In this document: piece after piece, positions 1 to 16,858 of the stretch
Layout: each line of letters begins with the position of its first letter
How positions within the stretch are numbered: the first letter of the stretch is position 1
NCBI GenBank assembly: GCA_030144725.1
Contig: JASKMD010000008.1
Span: 11,408,375-11,472,374 of the forward strand
Direction of reading: 5' to 3'
Length of the DNA: 64,000 nt
Origin: Haematococcus lacustris
Lineage: Eukaryota; Chlorophyta; Chlorophyceae; Chlamydomonadales; Haematococcaceae
The notes under the pieces: model-generated
What the model was told of the DNA's origin: nothing
Databases searched by the model: none
What the model saw: only the letters and a program-made list of their open reading frames with translations
Made by a program: the position numbers and the translations under genes

Positions 1-43
1 CCACAACAACTAGAGCAGCAAGCCCACGCACTTGCTGCTTCAG

Positions 44-3000
44 GTTCGCCTCAGCACCAAGAGTTTTGGGAGAGATGCAGCAACAGTAGCTGCCAGTGCC
101 CTAGCCAACGTGTCAGCCACGCTCACTGATGTGGACATCAGTGACATCATTGCAGGTGACTGTGGCTACTGGCCATGCACAGCCTGTGAGCAAGGCAGAG
201 TCTATGTACCCACACTGCATAGTCCAAGATGCTGACTGTCGCCGCCATTCGGTGCATGGAAGTGGGACGTTTAGAATGTTGGCTTGCATGGCTGACCCAG
301 CAGCGTACATCGCCAGGGGTAGTTTTAGCCAAACACACACACAAGCCTGCATCCCACCCTCCTTTCCCTCCTGTACTTGGGTCTGCAGCTGCTCATCAGC
401 TGGCACGCTAACAGCAATCGGTGAGGACATCAGCTGTCTGCCAGCTTTTTGTTTACTTTTTCAACAGCACTCAGCCACCAGCTGACAGCCCTGAGTGGCT
501 GGCTCCCAACTCAGCAGGAAACACAGCCTTCTGGAGTCCAGGAAGTGGCAGCCTAGGTCAGTTGCCCATGCTTGCAGGCCGGCCTGAGGATGAGGCCCTG
601 GATGCCTTGCGCATTATCAGCGCTGCGCTGCTGCCTGCTCGATTGGCCCGGGTGAACCTGAGCGACAATGCTCTGGGTGAGAAGGGCGTGCGGGCAGCCG
701 GTGACCTGCTCAGCAAGCAGGTGGGCAGCACCCGCAGCGGCGAAAGTGTGGACAGCTGATGCTGCTGGGTCAGCCATGCAAGCCAACATTATACCCACTT
801 GTCTAGTGGGTGACAAAAACCATCAGGCGGGCTGCATGGGGATAGGCAGGCACCCATCCCAGGTAGATGCTGCAGTACCCAAGCATGCTGGGGGCAAGAG
901 CAAGCAGGGCCGGAGCAGCTGCAGGGCTGCGGCAACATAAGAATATACTTCAAGTAGAGCCAGCAGTTGGCCTGTCTGCCCTGCATCCTACATTCGTATC
1001 AGCAGCAGCATAACGGCAAGCGGAATGCAGGGCTGGTCATCCATGCAGGCCATGGTTTGCAAGGGATGTGAATCTCATCCAGCTCACAGGCTGCATGGGC
1101 CCCCTCACAACTGTAACAGCAGCGTGATCATGCAGCTGGTGTGCAAAGGAGACAGTCCTGGCCTGAGGTGGTGGCTTGTCAACCCTGCAGGGATGCTCGG
1201 CTTCGCCCACATGCAAACAGCCATTGAGGCTGGCAGCTGCCTAAGCAGAACCACCACAAGGTTGCCCCATGAGGGCTGAGGGACACTGTGCCATGCTGTG
1301 CTATGCAGCCAGCCTTGGAGGCCCTGTCCCTTCAAAATGTGGGCTGCTCCATTCACGCTTGTCGGGCAGTGGAAGAGCTGCTGCAGCAGACCACATCGCT
1401 TAGCAGCCTGCAGCTGTTCAACAACATGAGCGACAACCAGGTAGCCACCCTCCCACCCACCCATACACTTGCCCGCGTGCAGCACTAGGGCAACAGGGGC
1501 TATTTATAGGTAGAAGGCCACATGAAGCTGGCGCTGCAGCCCTGCTGCTGCCTCCTGCACACCCTGCGTCTTGCACAGCCCCCTGCCCTGTACCTTGCAT
1601 TCTGCACACCGTCACATGCATACCTGCATACCCTGCGCTTTGCCACCTGCGTCTTGCCACCTCCTGGATACCCTGAGCCCCTGGGCTCTGCATTGCTGCT
1701 GCAGCCCCAAACAGTCTGTGGGTGTGCTGCTGTGGGCGGCACGTTGCAGGGTGCGCTTCACATAGCCGCAGTGCTGGCCCACTCGCCCCACATGGCTGAC
1801 TTCCGCATGGCTTCATCTCGAGTTGGCCCCTCAGGAGGCATCGCCCTGGCCAAAGCTCTGACTACAGGTCAGGCAGCACCAGCACCCTCACAGCAGTAAA
1901 ACACACCTGGCCATGTGGCACTGCTGCTGATGATGTGCAGCTCAGCCCAGCTCACTTGCACCACAGCCATAGAATAGCAGAGGGTGGGGTACGTAGCCTG
2001 ACCACTGCTCCCACGCAGAGTAGCCTTGACACCCAGCGCTGGCCCCATGCCCTGACCCCTGGCTTTCTCCATTGGCCTGCTGCTCTGCTGGCATCCCTGG
2101 CCCTGACCCTGGCCCTCACTCTTGATCCTAACACTGTCCCAATCCTGGCATTCTCTTCCCAGTCCAGCCCAGCCGCTTTCGGCGAGTGTGGACAGTGTGT
2201 GGTATTGCACTGCAGGCAGACACCTGGTGAAGCTGGACATCAGCGACAACCCCATGACAGCAGCAGTCGGGCCTGCACTGGCAGCCCTGGTGCTGGTGCA
2301 GCCCTGCCTCAAGGTGTGGCTGCCAGCCAACCCAGCCAGCACAGCTGTGGTGCCAGCTGACCAGCAAGAGGCACTGCAAGCGTTGCTGGTGCTGCGGGCA
2401 TTATAGACAGGTTGCCTGCATGCCAGGCTTGCATCTCATTCCATCATGTGTCCTACCACTGTGTCCACCATGCATGTGGACGCAAGGATGCCGCCATTGG
2501 CTGATGCAGATTTTGAATGTCAACGACACGTCATTAACTGACAAGGGTGCTATGGCAGTGGCGGTGGCCCTGGGCAACAGCAGCTGCCAGCTGGAGGAGC
2601 TAGAAATGGCACTCAATGAAATCACCCCCGCTGGTGAGACAAACTGAACACACTCACCAGTCCCTCACCACATGCCATCATCTTCTGTGTTGTGTACCAC
2701 CAGCAGACCGCCACTAGCTGGGCTCAATGCCACATGGCTGTGGCACTCTGTTCAGGTACGTTGCTAAGAGGTTTTCCTCCACCCTTACCAGCACTGCCAC
2801 CGTCTCCCGTTGTCACAGGCGCCAAGGCGGTAGCCGCAGCCGTGGCCAGTAAAGGCGGCAGCCTGAAGCGCGTTAACCTGAGGGAGAACGAGCTGGAGGA
2901 CCGGGGCGCAGTAATCATTGCCAGAGGCCTGGCTAAGGTGCAGCGGTGCTCATGCAAGCACAGCCTACTGGGGGTCAGGGTTCATTGCGCCAGGGTCAGG

Positions 3001-3817
3001 GTTCATTACTGAAAGGCACCAGGTGCAGACAGCTAGTGGCATAGGCACTGGGATGCGACTCTGGGACCACCCTTTGACAGGCAGTGCCTCAGTAGGCAAC
3101 GATCTCTAGAACAGCAGGGATGGTCATCGCAAGCCCCTCCTTGGCAGAGTAAGCCATGTGTCTTGTACAAGGAGGACCCACCACAGCGGGTCAGCCACCA
3201 CAGCTCATGCGTGTGTTCACGGAACCACAGCACCTTTTTCTCTAGTGGTTAAGCCAAGATTCATCACACTTCATCCATGTCTACTCACACTTCAGGCAGC
3301 CAGAACTTGTGGTGGTGCAGCATGGCCCTGGCACACGCAACGGCCTCTGTCTGCACCATGGCTTGGTGTCCTGGTGGCTGCAGGCGCCTGGGTTGGTGAG
3401 CATAGACCTGTGTGGGAACCAGCTGAAGCGAGTTGGGGCAGTGGCGGTGGCGAAAGCTGCTGCCAACAGCTGTGCCAGCCTGACTCTGCTGGCACTGGAT
3501 GAGAACACTGTGTCCGAGACTGGCCTGGACGAGGTGAGAAAGGGGCTATCAGCAGTATCAGTGGCAGCAGCAGCAGCAGCACTACGTGGCAGCTGCCTGT
3601 TGTCTGCATGTGCTGGAGCATTGAATGGCCATGTTTGGACTTGTCCTATGTCAAGGTGCGGGACATCATGGAGGCAGCAGGAAAGGGGGAGGCTCTGGGC
3701 CCACTAGATGAGAACATGGAAGAGGACGACGAGGAGCTGGAAGAAGAGGAGGATGAGGAGGATGGTGACGATGCTTCTGACTTGTCAGCGTTGTTGGCTA
3801 AGACTGGTCTTGCATGA
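44..3817 (+). CDS. Ran GTPase-activating protein (RanGAP), 5'-partial, 9 exons in window
   Basis: Stimulates GTP hydrolysis by Ran, which sets the nucleocytoplasmic transport gradient. Exons joined on GT-AG signals with consistent phase: 44-155, 578-720, 1309-1440, 1750-1867, 2216-2313, 2510-2633, 2819-2937, 3384-3533, 3656-3817. They give ribonuclease-inhibitor-type leucine-rich repeats, for example VDISDIIAGRPEDEALDAL, DFRMASSRVGPSGGIALAKA, LKRVNLRENELEDRG and IDLCGNQLKRVGAVAVA. DFRMASSRVGPSGG and the acidic tail after GPLDENMEEDDEELEEEEDEE are characteristic of RanGAP, as is the short tail after the acidic run. The start codon and any plant-type WPP domain lie upstream of the window. A fragment of the last exon and 3' UTR is duplicated inverted at 62.1-62.2 kb. 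Family identity is firm; individual splice sites are inferred. Confidence 0.9.
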
Positions 3818-4079
3818 GTCAGACAAGTGCTGCTCACTATGTCAACCGGTGGTGTCACTAGGCCGGGAACAGAGAGAAGCACAGCTGTGGTGCGAGCGAG
3901 CCTTGGCGGGCTGCATCTGATACACGGCGCTTGGGGCTGAAGCAGGTTGGATTGCTTGGCCTGTCAGTGCATGATGGCTATAGTGGCTAGGTGGCTGACA
4001 GCTGGGGTTGACTGGATTGGCTTGGCCTTGTTCCCTTTTCCTTGCACTTGTGTATTTTTACACAACCGTGTATTTTTCA

Positions 4080-4363
4080 AGAGACAAGCCACCCAAGACC
4101 CACCCCGCTGAGGCACAGTAGTGTGTGCCCCCCCACTTTGAGCTGTCATCAGCTTTCAATTAGTGCATGTTTTGTCATGCCAACTCTACATCATATAGCC
4201 CTCGGGTCAGGCAATATTGTAGGTGGTAGGCGGCTCATGTGCCATTAGTGCACTGGGTTTACTCCACACAGCCCAATAACACTATTTTAACCGGAGTTAG
4301 TTAGTGGCTGCTAGTGGCTGCTAGTTCCGGCTCGAATGGAGGCCCTAGTGAGGGACAAGGGGG
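4080..4363 (+). pseudogene. Fanzor relic A: last 13 codons plus conserved 3' tail
   Basis: Only the C-terminal codons (RDKPPKTHPAEAQ, stop at 4119-4121) of a Fanzor/TnpB-family protein remain, followed by a 242-nt tail that is nearly identical to the tail of the copy at 60840-61080 and similar to that at 21955-23726. The tail ends in GGGACAAGGGGG (4352-4363), the same terminus as the other copies. It lies in the 3' flank of RanGAP, and the upstream sequence (about 3930-4079) also matches the RanGAP-like segment joined to the Fanzor copy in the TAM41 intron, so the body of this copy was probably deleted. Its hairpin (TTTTAACCGGA at about 4285 with TCCGGCT) is partly mispaired. Confidence 0.8.
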
Positions 4364-4787
4364 CTGCATTTGATACGTGTCGCCATGTATCGATGATCAT
4401 CAATCCACCATCCATCGCAAGTTTCAACCTTGAACCAAATGATGTGATGGCGATTTGTAGCCACGGTGTGGTGTGACTGGGGGGGTTGGCAGATGGTGGG
4501 ACCGGCACACCAACACCACGCCAGCCTCTGAAGCTGTGCCCATTATGGGTGGAACTCATATTACATCAGTGAAGGGGTGTTGAGAATGTGCAAAAGCCCT
4601 CGTACATACTAATTCAGGTGGGACCTGCATCATCGCGTGGGGTCAATACACCGGTGAGCAATGGTAGTTGTGTGCATGTATCCGTTGCATGGACATATTT
4701 GTAACCCGTATGAAATATTCTTCGCACAGGGCAGTGCCAGCGTGACGATGCAGAGCCCGACTGACTGATTCAGGACATTTGACAATC
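4364..4787. other. Intergenic, presumed CDKC promoter and 5' UTR
   Basis: No ORF of note. The first ATG in frame with the kinase is at 4788. No TATA box is clear. Confidence 0.4.
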
Positions 4788-9212
<4,425 letters not shown>

Positions 9213-9847
9213 CACCGGTGGTGGCGGACACTGATGCAGGAGCCGGAGACAGCTTGACTCGTCAGCTGCTAGGCTGCTTGGCTTCAGGGGCATAGATCTA
9301 GGCCCATCATCAGCTTGGTGCATGTGCATGTTCAGGAGAGGGCGTACATTCAACCAAAAACACCCAACCGGCAGTGGGGCCTCCTTGTTCAGCAGCCACA
9401 ATGCCATGTAGAGTGGTCAGGTGCCAGATGACAAGCCGTGACACGCATGGTCAAAAGCTATGCCGGGTGGTGGGTCAATGGTACATGTCCGTCAGTGTCC
9501 TGACTATCTAGGAAGATTTGAAGATGTCGAAAAAGCTTTGAGTTGGTATCACTCATGGCTGTGAGTTGTAGCTCAGCGTAGCATACAAGAATGAATATTC
9601 TGTCCTATCCTATCCTGTCACCTCACACTCAGACCTTGACCTGACACACATACCCTTTATGAGGGAGTGCCTTCCTGCATCCAACTATCGCCGCCATTCG
9701 CGCGGTAGGGTGAGGCACATACACTTTAAGCCTGTTCTCGACGGATTAGCATGGAGGGGATGGCCTGCTCGCTGTTCAGTGGCACCTGGCTGGTCACGAG
9801 GTAGACACGAGACATACGGCATTATGCAGTGACATGAGGAAGGTCCC
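9213..9847. other. CDKC 3' UTR and flank
   Basis: No coding exon recognised. A short (TCCTA)-like run lies near 9600. The segment ends at the target site of the hAT-like element. Confidence 0.4.
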
Positions 9848-10342
9848 CCCCCCAGTAGGGCGCGCCCGAAAAATTCTTTAAGATATGACCCAATATAAGC
9901 CAGAGAATATGATGAAATATGATCAAGCCAAAACCGAACTAAAGTCAACTGCGCATCAACAACAAGCTATGGGCCCTGTTCTCAAGCTTCTAGAATCCCA
10001 TTTGCTCTAAACCGCTGCACTTTTCGGCCGTGTGCAAAAATGGCTGGCGCGATGCGCGGTCTGACCCCACACGGTTCTCCTGCACATCTGTAGCTGCTTG
10101 GGGAGCGTCTCAGCAGCGCAAATGGCCGACCCGTGGCGACCCAACCGTCGGACCCAACCGCCGAGCATTTCAAATTTGCTGACCCTTTTTGTTAAAGCAA
10201 TAGCATGCAACCTTAGCATAGCACCACACACAGGTTGCTCCGGCCGCTGCATTTGAGTAGCTTGACAACTTTGAGTAAGGAGCATGGAACCCGGACATGG
10301 CGTGTAGCCAATAACATTTTGCGCATGACCAAGGGTCACCCC

Positions 10343-11103
10343 AATCAACCCTCCCGGTTACTCCTTGCCGATTTTCGGCAATATTATTGGTACCAAAAAC
10401 GGCAAGCCCCCGCAAGCACCCCGTCTGTAGTGTTTGTCCACGCTAGAGGCCTGTAGGTACGGCATCGCAGGCAAGAGCGGCGTTGAGCATACAGGTGAGC
10501 CAACCACATTTATTGGTACACTTTTAGGCTGGCCGCACCCGATGCTCAGCTCCCTAATGTAGGCCATCCCAATGTCCGTGCTCGCTGCTAGTGTCGACCG
10601 CGGTTACAATTTGCGCGTTGCAGGCGAATGTCCTGCATCGCGGCCTCAGTGCTGAGAGGGCGTACAAACAGCTCGACAACTCCTCTCAGTCCTGACGCCA
10701 ACACATGAGCACCTAGACACCGTAGGCAAAAGCGCCCAGGTCAACAGCCTCCTCCTCGACAACCTCCTGCACCTGCTGCCCAGGCACCAGGCACCAACAG
10801 GAGCATGGAGAAGCATTAGAAGACCAGCAGCAAGAAGAGGAGCAGCAGCAGGAAGAGCAGCAGCAATGGAGCAGAGCTGGAGGAAAGCAAAAGCAGAGAC
10901 TGGAGTGAAAGGAAGAGGGTGGAGGATCAGCACTGGACCGCGATGAACAAGTGCATGCGGCGCTCGTACATCAGCAATGCACCACAGATGGAGGAGTGCT
11001 ACTCCCACAAGCGCATGCTGGTGCAAAGCAGCCTCCAGTCTTCAGTGGATGCTGCTTGGTCCAGCCACGCATGCTGTGGTGTGGCAGGTTCTTGTCAGTA
11101 GGA
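10343..11103 (+). repeat. Left outer arm of foldback
   Basis: Inverted copy of 15089-15849, differing at only a few positions. Homology stops after CTTGTCAGTAG. Confidence 0.9.
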
Positions 11104-11809
11104 GCAAAAGGTGAGGTGGCAAAAGGTGCTGGTAGGTGAGGCCTTCTGGCCTCCATTGCCTTGTGGCCTCTATCGGTCTCAGGCATGCCTGCAGGTGAAG
11201 GATGACACTAACAATTCGCGCCTTGCATTAACCTTGCCATATCTGAAGTGTATGCAAAATACAGGATCAAATAATTCTTCATAACTCGGATGATTATATC
11301 AAGGCTGCAAAGTGCGAGCAGCTTACTCCGCGTGTTCCACAAGTGTACAGCAAGTCGCGAGTGTGCTAGTTGCATGTAAGGCTTGCACGTCAAAACCTGC
11401 AAGTCGCGAGTTGCCCGAAAAAGCTCGCATACGCAACTATTGCAACCTCAACGCGGCAAATGCAACAATGCGCGGTAGCTTAGCGGACATGTTGCCAGGC
11501 TGGCATGTATACTTATAACTGCCAGGCTGGCATGTTGACTAGAAGCTTCAGGCTTTGAGCAGGCCGCGCTCATTGCGAATAGACAAATAGAACGCTATAT
11601 CGTCGCTGCTAAGCCACTTCGTTGTCAAAAACTTCAGATATTTGACCTAACGTTGACTGCGCTTTTGTATAATTGACGGGCCGCGGGGAGCACTTTTGTA
11701 TAATTGACGGGCCGCGGGGAGCACTTTTGTATAATTGACGGGCCGCGGACCTTAACCTTGCCATAACTCTGTTGTTGTGTGCCTGTATATGCAGGCCATC
11801 CACAATCCA

Positions 11810-12530
11810 GCCCCACCCCTCGCTGCCCCAGGCCAGCCCTGCCTCACCCCCTCCCAGCCATGCCCCACCCTCTCCCAGCCCTGCCCCACCCCCTCGCAGC
11901 CTTCCGCTGCCCCTCCCCTCCCTGCACAGCCCTGCCCCACCCACTTCCAGCCCTGCCCCACCCCATCCCGGCCTTGCGCTGCCCCTCGCCGTTCCAGCCC
12001 AGCCCTGCCCCACCCCCTCCCAGCCTTCCGCTGCCCCTCCCCTCCCTGCACAGCCCTGCCCCACCCCATCCCAGCCCTGCCCCACCCCAACCCGGCCCTG
12101 CCCCACCCCCTCCCAGACTTGCGTTCCGTTGCCACTCCCCTCCCTGCCCCTCCCTGCCCCACCCCTCCCAGCCCTGCCCCACCCCTTCCAGCCTTGCGCT
12201 GCCCCTCCCCTCCCTGCCCTTCCCTGCCCCACCCCCTCCCAGCCCTGCCCCACGCCCTCCCAGCCTTGCATTGCCCCTCCACTCCCTGCCCAGCCCCATC
12301 CCAACCCCACCCCCTCCCAGCCTTGCCCCACCCCCTCCCAGCCATGCGTTGCCCCTCCCCTCCCCTCCCTGCCCAGCCCTGCCCCACCCCCTCCCAGCCC
12401 TGCCCCACCCCCTCCCTGCCCTGCCCCACCCCCTCCCTGCCCTGCCCCACCCCCTCCCAGCCCTGCCCCACCCCATCCCAGCCTTGCGTTGCCCCTGCCC
12501 TGCCCTGCCCTGCCCTGTCCTGCCTTTAGG
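11810..12530 (+). repeat. C-rich minisatellite, left inner arm
   Basis: Degenerate repeats of about 20 bp related to CCCTGCCCCACCCCCTCCCA. All three frames on each strand are open only because of composition. The inverted counterpart lies at 14350-14935. Confidence 0.85.
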
Positions 12531-12539
12531 TGTGTGGCA

Positions 12540-12845
12540 GTGCCGGCTGCAGGTAGCAGCAGGCTGCAGGTGTGCTGCAGTGCATGAGCAGCAGATGCAG
12601 GCTGCAGTGCATGTATTACAGTGCATGAGCAGCAGCAGCATCAGGCTGTAGTGCATGAGCAGCTGTGCAAGGACAGCAGCACCAGTGTATGAGCAGCAGC
12701 AGCAGGCTGTCGGTATGTGGCGGTGCAGGCTGCAGGTAGCAGCAAGGCTGCAGGTGTGCTTTAGTGCATGAGCAGCAGCAGCACCAGGCTAAAGTGCATG
12801 TGCTGCAGTGCATGGGCAGTGGCAGCAGCAACAGGCTATAATGCA
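12540..12845 (+). repeat. CAG/TGCA-rich repeats, left side
   Basis: Units such as GCAGTGCATGAGCAGCAGC and GGCTGCAGGTAGCAGCA repeat through the segment. The inverted relatives are at 13985-14345. Confidence 0.7.
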
Positions 12846-13169
12846 TGACCAGCAGTGCAAGGACAGCAACATGCGCGGTGTGTGTCTGGTTGCATGCACA
12901 AAGCTGGAGTGGCAACCCAACACTGCTGCGACAGGGAAGCTCATTCCAAGGCATATATCTGGCATGGTCTGCAGTGGTCTTGGTAGCTCCATGCAAATAA
13001 AGGCATGCAATTTGCGGTTGTTCATATGGACACCACGTTGGTTGTGTAAGACGGTTTCCCCGGTGATGGGCTATTGCAACTCGAACATCAAGGTCTACAA
13101 TAGACCTAGCGTCCTTGACCGTGCCAGTTGCAGCGTCGATGTAATACCGCATGGTGCCATATGGTTGGA

Positions 13170-13762
13170 TTTGGTGCGGATCACTGCCAGGCCGGCACTT
13201 GCTAAGCATCACCGTGATGCATACATGCCAGGGGGGTATGTAGCAGGTGACTACCACGTTTGCAGCATTAGCGCATCACCGAGTGGTGGTGGTGTCCATA
13301 CAAGGGGCATGTGGCGCACCACACCCTAGCATGCGGCCGGATGTGGTGAGCCTCCACTTCAGGTACCATCCGTGGTCTAGCTAGCTGTGACACATCGGGT
13401 GTGGATCACTGCCAGGCTTGCAGTTGCTTAGCATGATCGTGATGCATACATGCAAAAGGGGTATGTAGCAGGTGGCTACCACGTTTGCAGCATTAGCGCA
13501 TCACCGAGTGGTGGTGTTGTCCATACAAGGGGCATGTGGCGCACCACACCCTAGCATGCGGCCGGATGTGGTGAGCCTCCACTTCAGGTACCATCCGTGG
13601 TCTAGCTAGCTGTGACACATCGGGTGTGGATCACTGCCAGGCCTGCACTTACTAAGCATGACCGTGATGCATACATGCAAAGGGGGTATGTAGCAGGTGG
13701 CTACCACATTTGCGGCCTTAGCGCATCACCGCGTGGTGGTGTTGTCCATACAAGGGGCGTAG
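13170..13762 (+). repeat. About 225-bp tandem repeat at foldback centre
   Basis: Three units, the last partial, marked by TCACTGCCAG at 13181, 13408 and 13631 (spacing 227 and 223). Each contains GTATGTAGCAGGTG and GCGCATCACCG. No convincing coding content. The neighbouring stretch 12846-13169 and 13763-13984 is unique sequence with no recognised gene. Confidence 0.85.
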
Positions 13763-13984
13763 GTATCATTTGAGAAGAGGATACACGGCTAATTACCGCC
13801 ACCGTTTTCTTCATTACATCTTGACCATTCACAACTTACAAATCACGTTGTGTGTCATGGAATTGAACGGAAGCTCAGGACAATCTTTGTAAAAGCTTTT
13901 GTACCATGCAACATTCTTCTTAGATGGTCTCTGACTGCACTGATCGGCTCTGACTGATGGGCACTGACTGGGCACTGATGGGCT

Positions 13985-14345
13985 CTGACTGCCACACACC
14001 TACAGCCTGCTGCTGCTGTCCATGCACTGCTTATGCACTACAGCCTGCTGCTCTTGCTGCTGCTCATGCACCGCAACCCACCTACAACCTGCTGCTGCTG
14101 CTCATGCACTGCAGCACATGCACTGCAGCCTGCTGCTGCTGCTCATGCATTGCAGCACACCTACAGCCTGCTGCTACCTGCACTGCCACACACCTACAGC
14201 CTGCTGCTGCCCATGCACTGCTGCTCATGCACTACAGCCTGCTGCTGTTGCTGCTCATGCACTACAACACATGCACTGCAGCCTACTGCTGCTGCTCATG
14301 CACTGCAGCACACCTACAACATGCTGTTACCTGCAGCCTGCACTG
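13985..14345 (-). repeat. CTG/TGCA-rich repeats, right side
   Basis: Inverted relatives of 12540-12845, for example GCTGCTGCTCATGCACTGC. Confidence 0.7.
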
Positions 14346-14349
14346 CCAC

Positions 14350-14935
14350 ACACCTACATGCAGGGCAAGGCAGGACAAGGCAGGGCAGGGCAGGGTAGGG
14401 TAGGGGCAACGCAAGGCTGGGATGGGGTGGGGCAGGGCTGGGAGGGGGTGGGGCAGGGCAGGGAGGGGGTGGGGCAGGGCAGGGAGGGGGTGGGGCAGGG
14501 CTGGGAGGGGGTGGGGCAGGGCTGGGCAGGGAGGGGAGGGGCAACGCATGGCTGGGAGGGGGTGGGGCAGGGCTGGGAGGGGGCAGGGCTGGGAGGGGGT
14601 GGGGCATGGCTGGGCAGGGAGGGGAGGGGAGGGGCAACGCATGGCTGGGAGGGGGCAGGGCAGGGCTGGGAAGGGGTGGTGCAGGGCTGGGAGGGGGTGG
14701 GGTAGGGCAGGGAGGGGGTGGGGCAGGGCTGGGAGGGGGTGGGTAGGGCAGGGAGGGGGTGGGGTAGGGCTGGGAGGGGGTGGGGCAGGGCTGGGTGGGG
14801 CAGGGCTGGGAGGGGATGGGGCAGGGCTGGGAGGGGGTGGGGCAGGGCTGGGAGGGGGTGGGGCTGGGCTGGGAGGGGGTGGGGTAGGGTTGGCCTGGGG
14901 CGGCGAGGGGCAACGCAAGGCTGGGAGCTGGCTTG
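14350..14935 (-). repeat. G-rich minisatellite, right inner arm
   Basis: Reverse complement family of 11810-12530 (GGGAGGGGGTGGGGCAGGGC units). Confidence 0.85.
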
Positions 14936-15088
14936 GCCTCTGTGGTGAGCTGGGGTAGCAACCAGCAATGATGAAGTCAGGCATGACTTGTTGCTCACAG
15001 TATGTGTACCACCAGCAAGGGGTTTAGACAGGAACGCAGGTTCATGTTCACATACTCAGCAGGCAGTGAGTCTCTTGGCTGCAGAATC

Positions 15089-15849
15089 TCCTACTGACAA
15101 GAACCTGCCACACCACAGCATGCGTGGCTGGACCAAGCAGCATCCACTGAAGACTGGAGGCTGCTTTGCACCAGCATGCGCTTGTGGGAGTAGCACTCCT
15201 CCATCTGTGGTGCATTGCTGATGTACGAGCGCCGCATGCACTTGTTCATCGCGGTCCAGTGCTGATCCTCCACCCTCTTCCTTTCACTCCAGTCTCTGCT
15301 TTTGCTTTCCTCCAGCTCTGCTCCATTGCTGCTGCTCTTCCTGCTGCTGCTCCTCTTCTTGCTGCTGGTCTTCTAATGCTTCTCCATGCTCCTGTTGGTG
15401 CCTGGTGCCTGGGCAGCAGGTGCAGGAGGTTGTCGAGGAGGAGGCTGTTGACCTGGGCGCTTTTGCCTACGGTGTCTAGGTGCTCATGTGTTGGCGTCAG
15501 GACTGAGAGGAGTTGTCGAGCTGTTTGTACGCCCTCTCAGCACTGAGGCCGCGATGCAGGATATTCGCCTGCAACGCGCAAATTGTAACCGCGGTCGACA
15601 CTAGCAGCGAGCACGGACATTGGGATGGCCTACATTAGGGAGCTGAGCATCGGGTGCGGCCAGCCTAAAAGTGTACCAATAAATGTGGCTGGCTCACCTG
15701 TATGCTCAACGCCGCTCTTGCCTGCGATGCCGTACCTACAGGCCTCTAGCGTGGACAAACACTACAGACGGGGTGCTTGCGGGGGCTTGCCGTTTTTGGT
15801 ACCAATAATATTGCCGAAAATCGGCAAGGAGTAACCGGGAGGGTTGATT
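15089..15849 (-). repeat. Right outer arm of foldback
   Basis: Inverted copy of 10343-11103. Confidence 0.9.
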
Positions 15850-15875
15850 GGTCACCCCCGCCATTGGCCCCGCAA

Positions 15876-16620
15876 ATGTGAGACGGTCTGGGGCGCGAAT
15901 CTCCGTGAACTTCGCGACAAAGTTTTGACGCAGACGGGTGTAACAGGTGAATGCCGCACCCACCGTCCGCAAAACACTAGCTCAGATCGGCGCCCGCCCA
16001 AACCTGACCTGTGCCTTCCGCTCATAAAAGACTTACGCACATCATAAGGCGAGGCTGGCAATGCTTCCACGCACGCCGTAAGCCAACGGCTCAAGTGCAG
16101 TACGCCTGCTTGCATGTCAGTGCATGGAGCATATAATTTGTGAATAGGCGCACAAGTCCGCCAGCTGGCACCCCTTACCTCATTTACGTCGCGGCATGAC
16201 TCTATGCAAATACAAGCTGCATCATGACATCACTACATCATCACTTGGCACTATGTTCTCGGGATGGCTTTGGCTTTCAGTGTTACATGTGCCGTGGTGC
16301 CTCAACCTTCTCCCTCAACTTCAGCAGGCACTTGTAACGCAAAATCATTAGAGCAATACATGTCTCGATGCTCAAACGCCTTGCCACACCACTACAAAAG
16401 ACATGTATCGCTAATGCTAAGCACATGCATTGATGTAAGAAGGTGGCAACACCACCTCAACAACACACCACCACCACCACAACACAATGACTCATGCCTC
16501 ACACACCACCTATGCTATGTGCACAACAAGCAAGGACTGGCTGCACCTCCTTGCTATAGCTAACACTCACTACGGGACTGCTAAGCATTTTGCCTTGCTG
16601 CCTACGCCCCATGGCACCAA
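15876..16620. other. Body of the split TIR element, no gene recognised
   Basis: Holds short ORFs without recognisable motifs (15844-16047, 16264-16563). Nothing else is supported. Confidence 0.4.
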
Positions 16621-16858
16621 ATCAGGCTAGGCTGGGCTGGGCTAGGCTGGGCTGGTCTGGTCTGGTCTGGTCTGGGCTAGGCTAGGCTAGGCTGGGCTGG
16701 GCTGGGCTGGGCTGGGCTGGGCTGGGCTGGGCTGGGCTGGGCTGGGCTGGGCTGGGCTGGGCTGGGCTGGGCTGGGCTGGGCTGGGCTGGGCTGGGCTGG
16801 GCTGGGTTGGGTTGGGTTGGGTTGGGTTGGGTTGGGTTGGGTTGGGTTGGGTTGGGCT
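16621..16858. repeat. Pentanucleotide array (GGGCT)n passing into (GGGTT)n
   Basis: Near-perfect GGGCT units, then GGGTT units at 16805-16850. Same unit as the CCCAG array at 42271-42731, on the opposite strand. Confidence 0.95.

Larger units (their letters stand above)
10343..15849. mobile_element. 5.5-kb foldback (long inverted repeat) element
   Basis: Starts AATCAACCCTCCCGG and ends with its reverse complement. The outer arms (10343 to about 11103, and about 15089 to 15849) are about 760 bp and almost identical in inverted orientation. The 9-bp target-site duplication GGTCACCCC (10334-10342 and 15850-15858) is the tip of the surrounding element. The inner arms are minisatellites, also in inverted orientation. 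No transposase is recognised; ORFs in the arms (about 126 aa) occur in both and are probably not genes. Structure resembles foldback elements of the Galileo/FB kind, by architecture only. Confidence 0.85.

Noticed and set aside
3646..3882. Poly-Ser minus-strand ORF
   Set aside because: Antisense of the acidic tail of RanGAP.
10646..11139. Coding genes in the foldback arms (126-aa minus ORF and others)
   Set aside because: Repeated identically in both arms, no recognisable domain, Ala/Leu/Ser-rich from composition.
16805..16855. Interstitial telomere repeat (GGGTT)n
   Set aside because: Chlamydomonadalean telomeres use TTTTAGGG or TTAGGG; this pentamer grades from GGGCT and is a microsatellite.
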